Positions 34,339 to 42,592 of a stretch of DNA of 64,000 bases are shown here, in pieces. Position 1 is the first letter of the stretch. The number at the start of each line of letters is the position of its first letter. A model generated the notes under the pieces. That model had not been told where the DNA came from. It worked only from the letters and a program-made list of their open reading frames with translations, and ran no database searches. The stretch comes from Embleya hyalina (GTDB taxonomy: Bacteria > Actinomycetota > Actinomycetes > Streptomycetales > Streptomycetaceae): contig NZ_BIFH01000026.1 of the NCBI RefSeq assembly GCF_003967355.1, forward strand, positions 186,001 through 250,000, read 5' to 3'. The position numbers were made by a program, and so were the translations under genes.

Positions 34339-34386
34339 ACGTACTCTGTACGTGAACAGCCTCAGTCGAACACGTACGCCGTACGT
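34339..34386. promoter_or_regulatory. Two identical-arm operators ACGTAC-N3-GTACGT, 33 bp apart
   Basis: Sites at 34339-34353 (spacer TCT) and 34372-34386 (spacer GCC) have the same 6-bp arms. Centre distance is 33 bp, three helical turns. They lie between the tetR gene and the exporter operon; the second one ends 18 bases before the tetR ATG. They are the likely operators for that TetR. Confidence 0.8.
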
Positions 34387-34404
34387 ACGTCAAGGAGGAG
34401 CACC

Positions 34405-35091
34405 ATGCCCGCGCCCCGAAAGTTCAGCCGCGAACAACTGCGCGCCGCGGCCCTGACCCTGGTCGACGCGCACGGCCTCGCCGCGCTGACCATGCGCAGC
34501 CTCGCGGCGACGCTCGGCACCGGGGCGATGACCATCTACAACTACGTGGACGGGCGCGAGGGCCTGGAGGGGCTGCTCGTCGAGGCCGTCCTGGCGGACG
34601 CGCTCCCCGCGACCGAACCCGGCGCCGAGGCGGACGACTGGCGGAGCGAGGTCCGCCGGCTGGCCGAGGCGAACTGGCGCGCCGTACGCGCCCACCCGGA
34701 CGTGATCCCGCTGATCCTCACCCGCCGGATCACCGACGAGGCGACCCTCGTACACGGCGAGGCCCTGCTGCGTGCCCTGGCCCGAAGCGGTCGCCGCGGT
34801 GTCGAGCTGCTGTACGCCTTCCGCACCGTGACCGGCTTCGTCACCGGCTTCGCCCAGGCCGAACTCGCCGGCCCGCTCTCGATCGCACCCGACGAGGACG
34901 TGCGGTCCATCACGGACCGGGCTCGGGCGCTGCCCGCCGACCGCTTCCCGTACCTGATCGAGATCGCCGGCGCGGCGGCCGAGAGCTCACCGTCCGACGA
35001 GTTCCGGGCGGGCCTCGACCTGCTGCTGGCCGGCCTGGAGCGCCGCCCGGCCGGACCGGACGGCGGCCGACGCGACCCCGCCGTCGCATAG
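34405..35091 (+). CDS. TetR family regulator of the DHA2 exporter
   Basis: A 228-residue TetR protein. The HTH is FSREQLRAAALTLVDAHGLA, then LTMRSLAATLGTGAMTIYNYV (residues about 8-50), with the classic TetR-class text MTIYNYVDGREGL. The C-terminal TetR_C-like part has FRTVTGFVTGFAQAEL. AAGGAGG lies 7-13 bases before the ATG. It is divergent from the 56-residue gene and exporter; paired operators lie between. It likely releases DNA upon binding the exported compound. Confidence 0.94.
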   Translation: MPAPRKFSREQLRAAALTLVDAHGLAALTMRSLAATLGTGAMTIYNYVDGREGLEGLLVEAVLADALPATEPGAEADDWRSEVRRLAEANWRAVRAHPDVIPLILTRRITDEATLVHGEALLRALARSGRRGVELLYAFRTVTGFVTGFAQAELAGPLSIAPDEDVRSITDRARALPADRFPYLIEIAGAAAESSPSDEFRAGLDLLLAGLERRPAGPDGGRRDPAVA

Positions 35092-35542
35092 GGCTTCGAC
35101 ACCGCCGCCGAATACGCGCCGAAATCGCCGGGAATGACCCCGGCGGCTCGCTCGTTGTACGGAGCAGTCGGTGAGCGGGTGTCCCCGGGCCCAATCATTG
35201 CCGCCGCGAGTTACCGTTCGGCTGGAATCGCGGTGTGCCACCCGCCGAGAGGTGATCTCGTTCACCGACCCGAATACGACGGCGTCGCCCCCTCCCCCCG
35301 AGGGCGGCGCCGTCCCTCGTTCGGCCGGGCCCGTGCGCCCGGCGCCCGGACCGAACCCCCGGCATCTTGGACGATGCGCGCTGCAACCGTCCCGCGCCCG
35401 GGACCGTCCGTCTTCCCGAAGGCCGCCGGCACGATGATCCGCGACCGGTACATGTACGGTCCGTTCCGGCCGCCCGATACGGTGTCGAGCCAGTCCGCCG
35501 CAACGCGACGTCGGTCCGACGACAGCATTCTCGGGGGTTGTT
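35092..35542. other. 451-base gap without a recognised gene, LCP upstream region
   Basis: Between the tetR stop and the LCP start. It has a small hairpin (GCCGGG/CCCGGC, 35127-35144) that might terminate tetR, and a perfect 10-bp palindrome GTACATGTAC at 35448-35457. Short open frames on both strands show no family features. The promoter of the LCP gene must be here but I cannot assign it. Confidence 0.5.
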
Positions 35543-37318
35543 TTGAATTCCGTTCCGGAGCACGGCGGGCGCCGCCGGCGTACTCCCGAGTCCGCGCCCC
35601 CCGACCCGGTCGTGCCCACCGATTCCGCGGTCGAGGGCGGCCCCGAGGCGGCCGGAGCCGACGACACCGGCGCGGGCGTACCGCCTCCCCGACGTGCCGA
35701 CGGCCGGGGCCGCGCCCGCTCCGGACGCAAGGCCAAGCCCACCGGCCACGGCAAGCCGCGCCGCTTCCGCAAGCTCAAGATCACCGCGATGGTGTTGTCG
35801 TTGGCGCTGGTCGCGATCGGGATCACCGGCTTCGTGATCTACCAGAAGCTGAACGGCAACATAAAGCACAGCAAGCTCAACATCAGCGATGTGGACGTGC
35901 CCAAGGAGGGCCCCGACGCGTTCGGGCGCACCCCGATGAACATCCTGATGCTCGGCTCGGACGGCCGCGACAACCCGACCGACTGCAAGCTCGGCGGCGC
36001 GTGCGACGGCGGACCGCCGCGCGCGGACGTGCAGATGTTGCTGCACGTGTCCGCGGACCGGAGCAACGCGTCGGTGATCAGCATCCCGCGCGACACCCGG
36101 GTCCAGGTCCCGACCTGCGTCGACCCGAAGACCAAGCAGAAGTTCAACCCGATCAACACCACGATCAACGAGGCGCTGGGCCGCGGCGGGCCCGGTTGTG
36201 TGGTCGGGGCCTGGCAGTTGCTCACCAAGATCCACATCGACCACTTCATGATGGTGACCTTCTCCGGCGTGGTCTCGATGGCCGACGCGGTCGGCGGGGT
36301 CGAGGTGTGCGTGCAGTCCAACATCCAGGACGAGCAGATCGAGTACCGCGACGGTGTGCGGCACGAGATCGGCTCGCACCTGAAGTTGACCGCCGGCAAG
36401 CACAACATCCAGGGCGAGGACGCGCTGAAGTGGCTGCGTACCCGGCACGCCTTCGAGGACGGCGGCGACGTGGGCCGCACGCACGCGCAGCACATGTACC
36501 TCAACTCGATGGTGCGCACGCTCAAGTCCAACAGCACGATCACCAACCCGATCAAGCTGTTCAAGGTCGCCGAGGCGGCCACCAAGGCGCTGACCGTGGA
36601 CGACGGGCTCAACGGCATCCCGAAGCTGACCTCGCTCGCGACCACGCTGAACAAGGTGAACACCAACCGGATCACCATGACGACGATGCCGAACGTGCCG
36701 GACCCGCAGGCGCCGAACGAGCATCTGGTCCCGGCCGCGTCCGCGGAAACCCTGTTCAAGATGGTGCGTTCCGACGTGGCCTTCGACAAGAACGGCCCGC
36801 CGCCCGGCACCGAGACCAACCCGCCGACCACGCCCGAGCCGCCGCCCGCCCCGCCCCTGGACAAGGCCGCCGTCCGGGTCACGGTGGTCAACGGCACGAC
36901 CAGGACGAGCCTGCCGGGCCTGGTCACCGACCGGCTGATCGCCCAGGGCTTCACCAAGGCCGTCCGGGACTCGACCCCGCTCAAGCGGCAGACCAGTACG
37001 GTGATCCACCCGGCCGACGCCAAGGACCAGGCCCAGGCCGTCGCGGACTCGCTCGGCCTGCCGGCGAGCGCCCTGTCCGCGCAGTCGAACGCGACGCACA
37101 TCACGGTCCAGATCGGCACCGACTGGGGTTCGGAGGCCACCTTCAAGGGCGGCAAGGGCAACCCGACCTCGGCGCCTCCGTCCACCCCGCCGCCACCGCC
37201 GCCGGCGGGCGAACTCCCCAAGGATTCGGCCGCGTTGAACGGTGCCGACGAAAGTGCGTGCATGAAGGTCTACACCGAGGCCAAGGACCGCAACGGGAAG
37301 CCGATCTACACCTGGTGA
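35543..37318 (+). CDS. LytR-CpsA-Psr (LCP) family protein with LytR_C domain
   Basis: A 591-residue envelope protein. Residues 1-75 are a basic, Gly/Pro-rich cytoplasmic tail; one membrane span follows (ITAMVLSLALVAIGITGFVI). The LCP domain begins with MNILMLGSDGRDN, includes RADVQMLLHVSADRSNASV, SIPRDTRVQVP, and FSGVVSMADAVGGVEVCV, and ends with ALKWLRTRHAF, holding the usual Asp and Arg residues. The LytR_C domain is near 425-530 (VRVTVVNGT). It transfers polymers from undecaprenyl carriers to peptidoglycan. TTG at 35543, with GGGGG upstream, is the chosen start. Confidence 0.93.
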   Translation: MNSVPEHGGRRRRTPESAPPDPVVPTDSAVEGGPEAAGADDTGAGVPPPRRADGRGRARSGRKAKPTGHGKPRRFRKLKITAMVLSLALVAIGITGFVIYQKLNGNIKHSKLNISDVDVPKEGPDAFGRTPMNILMLGSDGRDNPTDCKLGGACDGGPPRADVQMLLHVSADRSNASVISIPRDTRVQVPTCVDPKTKQKFNPINTTINEALGRGGPGCVVGAWQLLTKIHIDHFMMVTFSGVVSMADAVGGVEVCVQSNIQDEQIEYRDGVRHEIGSHLKLTAGKHNIQGEDALKWLRTRHAFEDGGDVGRTHAQHMYLNSMVRTLKSNSTITNPIKLFKVAEAATKALTVDDGLNGIPKLTSLATTLNKVNTNRITMTTMPNVPDPQAPNEHLVPAASAETLFKMVRSDVAFDKNGPPPGTETNPPTTPEPPPAPPLDKAAVRVTVVNGTTRTSLPGLVTDRLIAQGFTKAVRDSTPLKRQTSTVIHPADAKDQAQAVADSLGLPASALSAQSNATHITVQIGTDWGSEATFKGGKGNPTSAPPSTPPPPPPAGELPKDSAALNGADESACMKVYTEAKDRNGKPIYTW

Positions 37319-37342
37319 TCCGGCGATCCCGGTGACACGACG

Positions 37343-37366
37343 GGCCGGTGGCGAACGCCACCGGCC
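37343..37366. terminator. Perfect 10-bp hairpin after the LCP gene
   Basis: GGCCGGTGGC pairs with GCCACCGGCC around a GAAC loop, 24 bases after the LCP stop. Confidence 0.75.
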
Positions 37367-37790
37367 ACCGGCCCGATCGCGCCGATTCTCTCTGTTCGCC
37401 ATCCCGAACACGGCGGCAAATAAAGCCGGTTCATGACGATATGTACCGACGCCATGTCGGCCTCCCGTCGAAATGACGGTAAGGTGGCCGTACCGAAGAC
37501 ATTCCGTACGTCGGCTTCCTTGTCGACGCCGTCCTCGGTGGGCGACGACGCCGGCCGTGCCGGCGGGTCCGAAGGCGAGTGCACCGGCTGTCCGTGCGGC
37601 CCGCCTTGCGTCCGCCGACCAGCGCACAGCGCCATCACCCGGCGCGGGCCCGGCCGCCCGCATCGAGTCCCGTGACCTCGCCGCCTCTTCGGCCCCGCGC
37701 GCCTTCGCGCGGCCTGCGACGACACGGGCCCGGGTGCCCCGCCGCCCGACTCCGGTCCCACCGGACGACTCGAAACCAGGTGCGTACCCG
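37367..37790. other. 424-base gap, CBS-gene leader
   Basis: No convincing gene. An ATG-started 80-codon frame (37433-37675) is Cys- and Arg-rich in its tail and shows no family; AT-richer text near 37425-37450 could hold a promoter for the CBS gene, which would then have a leader of 250 bases or more. Confidence 0.4.
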
Positions 37791-38234
37791 ATGACCAACC
37801 TCCCCCACCATCCCCCCACCGCCCCCGGCACGCCCACGGTCGCCGACGCCATGCGACCCGCCGAGGTGCGGATCGACGCGAACACCATGGTCGACAAGGC
37901 GATCGACCTCGTCCACGCGGCCGACGCCGACCACACGATCCTGCACGCCGAGGACGGCCGCTGCCTGGGCATCGTGCGCCGCGCGCAACTCGCGCCGTAC
38001 CAGAACCGTTCCTGGTACACCGCGCGTACGCCGATCCGGAACATCACCCACGAACGCGGCCCCTTCGCCCGGCCCACGACACCCGCCGCCGAGGCGCTGG
38101 CCACGATGCGCGCCCGCGGCCTGCGGGTATGGGCGGTGACCGACCCGGAGGGCCGAGCCGTCGGCGTCCTGACCCCCGAGTCCCTGCGCGCCGTGCTCAC
38201 CGACACCGACCGCCCGATCGGCGCGGCGGCGTAA
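37791..38234 (+). CDS. CBS-domain pair protein
   Basis: A 147-residue protein with two CBS motifs. The first (about 18-65) has VADAMRPAEVRIDANTMVDK, then LHAEDGRCLGIVRRAQL. The second (about 85-140) has AAEALATMRARGLRVWAVTD and GRAVGVLTPESLRAVL. Such stand-alone pairs bind adenine nucleotides or related ligands. No attached enzyme domain is present, so the partner is unknown. The ribosome binding site is weak (CCAGG). It is alone between a long leader and a hairpin. Confidence 0.88.
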   Translation: MTNLPHHPPTAPGTPTVADAMRPAEVRIDANTMVDKAIDLVHAADADHTILHAEDGRCLGIVRRAQLAPYQNRSWYTARTPIRNITHERGPFARPTTPAAEALATMRARGLRVWAVTDPEGRAVGVLTPESLRAVLTDTDRPIGAAA

Positions 38235-38254
38235 CTTCCGACCATCCGACGGCG

Positions 38255-38287
38255 GTTCGTGCGGTACGGGGTCCGTACCGCACGAAC
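38255..38287. terminator. Perfect 15-bp stem with 3-base loop between convergent genes
   Basis: GTTCGTGCGGTACGG pairs with CCGTACCGCACGAAC around GGT. It lies between the CBS gene (stop 38234) and the ene-reductase (stop 38400). There is no U tract. Confidence 0.75.
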
Positions 38288-38399
38288 ACCCGCGTGCCGC
38301 ACCACGATCCGCCGTCGATTCGCGCATTGCCCGTGGGCCGTGCGCCGTTGCGGGCCCGACCCGGTCCGCGACCGACCCGACCCGCGACCGACCCCGACC

Positions 38400-39515
38400 C
38401 TAGACCCGCTCCGGGACGGTGATCGCCGGATAGTCCACGTAGCCGCGCGCACCGCCGCCGTACACATCCGCCACCGGCGGCGGGGCCGGCGGCAGCCCCC
38501 GGGCGATCCGCTCCGGCAGGTCGGGGTTGGTGATGAACAACCGCCCGAACGCCACCACGTCGGCGAGGCCGTCGGCGATCAGACGCTCGCCGATGGCCGG
38601 GTCGACCGGGGTCGGGCCGTTGTGGTTCGCGATCAACATGCCGGACCAGCGCGGCCGCAGGTCGGCGAGCGCCGCGTAGGCACCACGTTCGAGGACGTGC
38701 AGGTAGGCCAGGCCGATCGGATCCAGCGTGTCGACCAGCGCGCGGTAGGTGCCGCGCGCGTCCGGCTCCACGAGTTGGTTCTCCGGGTTGTCCGGCGAGA
38801 TCCGCAGCCCCACCCGGTCCGCGCCGATCTCCGCCACCACCGCCCCCACCACCTCGAACACGAAACGCAGCCGGTTCTCCCGCGAACCGCCGTAGCGGTC
38901 GGTGCGCAGGTTGCTGTTCTCGGCCAGGAACTGCTGGAACAGGTACCCGTTGGCGCCGTGGATCTCGACGCCGTCGAACCCGGCCTCGATCGCGCGACGT
39001 GCGGCGCGGGCGAACGCAGCGACCACCTCGGCGATTTCGGCGACGGTCAGCGCACGCGGGGTGACGTGCGGGAGCAGGCCGTCGCGGGTGTGGATCGGCG
39101 CTTCGGTGATCCGCACCGCCGACGGCGCGGTGGGCGTCTCGCCGTCCAGGGTCACCGGATGGGTCATCCGGCCCACATGCCACAGCTGGGCGAAGATCCG
39201 CCCACCCGCGTCGTGCACGGCGGTGGTGACCTCGCGCCACCGGGCCGCCTGTTCGTCCGTACGCAGCGCCGGAATGCCCGGTCCGGCCTTGCCGAGCGGG
39301 TGCACCGAGATGCCCTCGGTGATCAACAGCCCGGCGCCGGCGCGCTGTCGGTAGTAGGTGGCGGCGAAAGCGCTCGGCACGCCGGTGGCGTCGTCGGCGC
39401 GGCCTCGGGTCATCGGGGCCATCGCGATCCGGTTGGGCAGATCCAGGCGGCCGTGGCGATAGCGGGTCAGCAGCGGGTTGGCGGTGCGGGTCGGGGAAGT
39501 CAACGCGGTATCCAT
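38400..39515 (-). CDS. Old-yellow-enzyme family alkene reductase
   Basis: A 371-residue FMN enzyme of the NemA/OYE class. Text NRIAMAPMTRGRA near residue 30, LITEGISVHPLGKAGPG, FAQLWHVGRMTHP, and GFDGVEIHGANGYLFQQFL with the His/Asn pair binding the substrate carbonyl; the loop GRLFITNPDLPERI ends the barrel. It reduces activated C=C bonds with NADPH. It is 49 bases behind the RidA gene, and a MarR gene is divergent from them. Together they look like an electrophile- or quinone-response unit. Confidence 0.95.
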   Translation of the reverse strand: MDTALTSPTRTANPLLTRYRHGRLDLPNRIAMAPMTRGRADDATGVPSAFAATYYRQRAGAGLLITEGISVHPLGKAGPGIPALRTDEQAARWREVTTAVHDAGGRIFAQLWHVGRMTHPVTLDGETPTAPSAVRITEAPIHTRDGLLPHVTPRALTVAEIAEVVAAFARAARRAIEAGFDGVEIHGANGYLFQQFLAENSNLRTDRYGGSRENRLRFVFEVVGAVVAEIGADRVGLRISPDNPENQLVEPDARGTYRALVDTLDPIGLAYLHVLERGAYAALADLRPRWSGMLIANHNGPTPVDPAIGERLIADGLADVVAFGRLFITNPDLPERIARGLPPAPPPVADVYGGGARGYVDYPAITVPERV

Positions 39516-39564
39516 TCCTGTGGTGATCGTGGTCGGGTGGCCCGGTGGTGACGGTTTCGCGGAC

Positions 39565-39999
39565 TCAGCGGTCCAGCGCGGTGACCTCCACCTCGATCAG
39601 CCAGTCGGGCCGGGCCAGGGAGGAGACCTCGACGAGGGTGTCCGCCGGGTACGGCAGGGACAGGAACTCCTCGCGCAGCCGGATCACCTCGTCCAGGTTC
39701 TCCGCCATGTTCCGGACGTAGATGCCGACCTTGACCACGTCGGCGAAGGTCGCCCCGGCCTCGGCGAGCACCCGCTCCACGTTGCGGAAGGCCTGCCGCC
39801 CCTGGGCGAGGAAGCCGCCGTCGACGGTGCCTCCGCCCTCGTCGAACCCGGCCTGCCCGGATACGAAGATCAGGCCGCCGGCGCGGACGGCCTGGGAGAT
39901 GCGGTACGGCTCGTACCAGTCGGGGGTGGTCGCGACGCGCTCGATCCGGGCGCGGACGGTGTCGGTGGCGGCGTCGTCGTGGGCGGTGGTGACGGTCAT
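39565..39999 (-). CDS. RidA family protein
   Basis: A 144-residue RidA/YjgF-like protein. The strand pattern is YRISQAVRAGGLIFVSGQAG near residue 33, then AFRNVERVLAEAGATFADVV and FLSLPYPADTLVEVSSLARP. The Arg of canonical imine deaminases (R105 in the common motif) is not obvious: the site reads PADTLVEVSSL. It may be a non-canonical member. GGAG 9-12 bases upstream of the ATG at 39999 supports the start. It is first in a RidA/ene-reductase unit. Confidence 0.88.
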   Translation of the reverse strand: MTVTTAHDDAATDTVRARIERVATTPDWYEPYRISQAVRAGGLIFVSGQAGFDEGGGTVDGGFLAQGRQAFRNVERVLAEAGATFADVVKVGIYVRNMAENLDEVIRLREEFLSLPYPADTLVEVSSLARPDWLIEVEVTALDR

Positions 40000-40024
40000 C
40001 GCATGCTCCAAGGTCAAAAGAATC

Positions 40025-40074
40025 TGCATGCACATGCATGATTTGCTTGCGCATGCATAATCTGGCACTGCATG
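40025..40074. promoter_or_regulatory. Cluster of TGCAT motifs between ridA-like and marR genes
   Basis: TGCAT occurs at 40025, 40035, 40054 and 40069 in an AT-rich 50-base stretch; GCATGCA is repeated at 40026 and 40051. MarR sites are often AT-rich palindromes. It lies between divergent starts and probably holds both promoters and operator sites. Confidence 0.5.
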
Positions 40075-40161
40075 TAATCTGCTGTCAACAGCGAATCGAT
40101 CCACGCTCGGCCCACCGACGGCCGGACACGGGATCGACGGGGCCGGAGAAGGGACGGGGTC

Positions 40162-40587
40162 ATGGACGCGAGGCTCTGGGAGCAGGTCGTCGTGCTGCAC
40201 GCGCGCGTCGAGCACGACCTCGGTCGGACACTTCAGCGACGACACGGCATCGGCCTGTCCGAGTACCGCGCGCTGTCCCGACTCGCGGTCGCGCCCGACG
40301 GCGAGTTGCGGATGCAGGAGTTGGCCGACTCGATCGGGCTCAACCAGAGTTCGGTCAGCCGCCTCGCGGTCCGGCTGGAGACCGACGGCCTCACCCGACG
40401 CGACCTGTGTCCCAAGGACCGCCGAGGGGTGTACACGGTGATCACGGACGACGGCCGCGCCCGTCTGACCGAGGCGGGCCGAACCTACGCCCAGGCCCTG
40501 ACCACGGCCCTGGAAAAGGCCGCCACCGACCCCCAGCTGGCAGAGGTGGCGACGGCCCTGGGCGCCGTCCCGGCCCCGGTGGGCTGA
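40162..40587 (+). CDS. MarR family transcriptional regulator
   Basis: A 141-residue MarR-type protein. The winged helix is GLSEYRALSRLAVAPDGELR, then LADSIGLNQSSVSRLAVRLE, then the wing LTRRDLCPKDRRGVYTVITD. One Cys in the wing could sense redox state, but this is only a guess. The ATG is preceded by GAAGGGACGGG. It is divergent from the RidA/ene-reductase unit and probably represses it. Confidence 0.92.
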   Translation: MDARLWEQVVVLHARVEHDLGRTLQRRHGIGLSEYRALSRLAVAPDGELRMQELADSIGLNQSSVSRLAVRLETDGLTRRDLCPKDRRGVYTVITDDGRARLTEAGRTYAQALTTALEKAATDPQLAEVATALGAVPAPVG

Positions 40588-40673
40588 GCCCGCGAAAAAC
40601 GGGGCCTCGAGCGCGGCCGGAACACGAGCCGATCACCGGCCGGCCCATACCCACGCTCGGCTCGGCGGCCCGT

Positions 40674-41714
40674 TCAGCGTCCGGCCAGGAAGCGCCGCTG
40701 GTCGGCCAGATAGCCGTCGACGAACAGGTCGCGCGGTGCGAAGACCGCGGTGAGGAAGGTCTTCGTCTCCGAGCCCTCGATGTCCGCGTCGACCATCGAG
40801 TGCGCCGCGTCCGGGTAGTGACGTACCGTCAGTTCGGCCCGCCCGGCGAGCAGTTTGCGATACTCCGCCTCGGTCTCGGCCACGTCCACGTTCACGTCGT
40901 GCCCCCCGAGCATCAGCAGCACCGGAACCCGCACCCCGGCCAGGTCCGCGCTCGCGTCGGCTCCGGCGTTCTTGCGCACGAAGTTCCACCGGTCCGCCGA
41001 CATGGTCGCCGCCGAGCCCAGCGCGGCGCGGTACTCCTGGTGCCCCGCACCCCGCTCGATCAGCCGCCGAGTCTCGTCGCTGCGCCGGACCTCGGTGTCG
41101 ATCCGGGCCTGCGACGCGTGCTCCGCGCGCAACTCGGCGAGCAGGTTGAACCGGCCCTGCCGCAGCCAGTTGATCGCCGGCGACACGGCGATCACGAACT
41201 TCACGTCGGGCGTGCGCGCCGCCACCTTCGGCAGCACCCAGCCCGCCTGACTGGCACCCCACAGGCCGACCCGCGCATGATCCACGTCCGGCCGGGACCG
41301 GCTCCAGGCGATCGCCGCCTCGGTCTCCCGGGCCCGGTCCTCCATGCTCTGGTCGAGCCAGTTGCCCGGTGACCCGGACACGCCCGGCTTGTTCCAGGAC
41401 AGCGTCGCGTAGCCGGCCCGCGCGTACGCCTCCATCTGCGGCCGATAGAAGCCGTCGTTGGTGGCGTTCCGGGCCCCGTCGCCGTGTACGAGGAGCACCA
41501 GGCCGTACGGACCACGTCCGTGCGTGGGTTTGGCCAGCACGCCGTCCAGTCGCTGCGCGCCGTCGTGGAACACGATCCGCTCCTCCCTCAGGTCGTAGGT
41601 GTTGGCCCGGTCCGCGTACACCACCGCGCCCAGTCCCACCGTGAGCAGCAGGGCGAGGATCGCCGCGCAGATGGTCAGCACCCGATGGCGTCGAACGAAC
41701 CCGCGGATCCCCAT
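40674..41714 (-). CDS. Membrane-anchored alpha/beta hydrolase
   Basis: A 346-residue protein. Residues 12-34 form one membrane span (VLTICAAILALLLTVGLGAVVY) preceded by Arg/His residues, so the catalytic domain is probably outside. It shows VLLVHGDGARNATND, YATLSWNKPGVSGSPGNWLD, and the elbow GLWGASQAGW with the nucleophile Ser. The acid is in LMLGGHDVNVDV, the His in YPDAAHSMV. Possible substrates are peptides or esters; dienelactone-hydrolase or acyl-aminoacyl-peptidase types are similar. It is divergent from an acetyltransferase gene. Confidence 0.9.
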   Translation of the reverse strand: MGIRGFVRRHRVLTICAAILALLLTVGLGAVVYADRANTYDLREERIVFHDGAQRLDGVLAKPTHGRGPYGLVLLVHGDGARNATNDGFYRPQMEAYARAGYATLSWNKPGVSGSPGNWLDQSMEDRARETEAAIAWSRSRPDVDHARVGLWGASQAGWVLPKVAARTPDVKFVIAVSPAINWLRQGRFNLLAELRAEHASQARIDTEVRRSDETRRLIERGAGHQEYRAALGSAATMSADRWNFVRKNAGADASADLAGVRVPVLLMLGGHDVNVDVAETEAEYRKLLAGRAELTVRHYPDAAHSMVDADIEGSETKTFLTAVFAPRDLFVDGYLADQRRFLAGR

Positions 41715-41876
41715 GTCGTCATCTCCCTTCGAACAACGTCTGCGATACCGAATCTATCAAATCACAAACGCTCGTGACGCAAACGAACGTTTTCACTTCT
41801 GCATATACTGGCCTCGGATGGCCCGGCCACAGCCCCACTCGCCCGTCGGGCGCCACCCACCGGCCCGGAGGCGGCA

Positions 41877-42554
41877 ATGGACCAGGAACGGACACCACAC
41901 CCACACGACGGCCCGAAGCCCCCCGGCCCGCACCGGCCGCACCCCGGCCCACCGGCGATCGGCCGCGGCCTGCCGGACGGCACACGGCGGCGCGCGGCCG
42001 AGCTGTACTGGGAGGCGTTCGGTCGCAAGTTGGGCGCCGGCCTGGGCCCCGCCGAGGCCGGGATCGCGTTCCTGGCCGAACACCTGCACCCGGACCGCGC
42101 CGTGGTCGCGACCCGGAACGGCGAACTGGTCGGCCTGGCCGGCTACACCCACGGTGGCCGCGGCCTGACCGGCGGAACCGCCGGCGACGTGCTCCGTGCC
42201 TACGGCGGAATCCGCGCGCTGCCCCGGCTCGCCGTCCTCGCCCTGTTCGAACGTCGGCCCGGGCATGGGGAGTTGGTGATGGACGGCATCTGCGTCGACG
42301 CGGCGCAGCGCGGCACGGGCGTCGGCGGCCTGCTCCTCGACGAGGTCGCCGCCGTGGCTCGCGAGCTCGGCTGTCGGCGGATCCGGCTCGATGTGATCGA
42401 CGTCAACCCTCGGGCCCGGGCGCTCTACGAGCGGCACGGCTTCGTGGCGACCTCGACCCAGCGAACTCCCTTTCTGCGCGCGCTGATGGGCTTCGGCGCG
42501 GTGACCACGATGGTCCGCCGGGTCGAGCCCGCGCGTCCGGGCGGGCTCGGGTGA
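41877..42554 (+). CDS. GNAT family acetyltransferase
   Basis: A 225-residue protein with a His/Pro-rich start of 30 residues. The GNAT core shows ELVMDGICVDAAQRGTGVGG, which is the Q/RxxGxG/A acetyl-CoA loop, then LLLDEVAAVARELGCRRIRL and NPRARALYERHGFVATST. GGAGG lies 6-10 bases before the ATG. The next gene, paaX-like, starts 38 bases behind it. Substrate unknown. Confidence 0.88.
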   Translation: MDQERTPHPHDGPKPPGPHRPHPGPPAIGRGLPDGTRRRAAELYWEAFGRKLGAGLGPAEAGIAFLAEHLHPDRAVVATRNGELVGLAGYTHGGRGLTGGTAGDVLRAYGGIRALPRLAVLALFERRPGHGELVMDGICVDAAQRGTGVGGLLLDEVAAVARELGCRRIRLDVIDVNPRARALYERHGFVATSTQRTPFLRALMGFGAVTTMVRRVEPARPGGLG

Positions 42555-42592
42555 GTGCGAGGGCACGGGTGCGGCGCTCGTATGCTCGGAAC

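Noticed and set aside
35262-35528. 88-codon minus-strand frame and overlapping plus-strand frame before the LCP gene
   Set aside because: Neither shows a start site, domain or consistent codon bias; both run through GC-rich text open in several frames.
37433-37675. 80-codon ATG frame upstream of the CBS gene
   Set aside because: No ribosome binding site of note, no family features, composition changes along the frame; kept as leader DNA.
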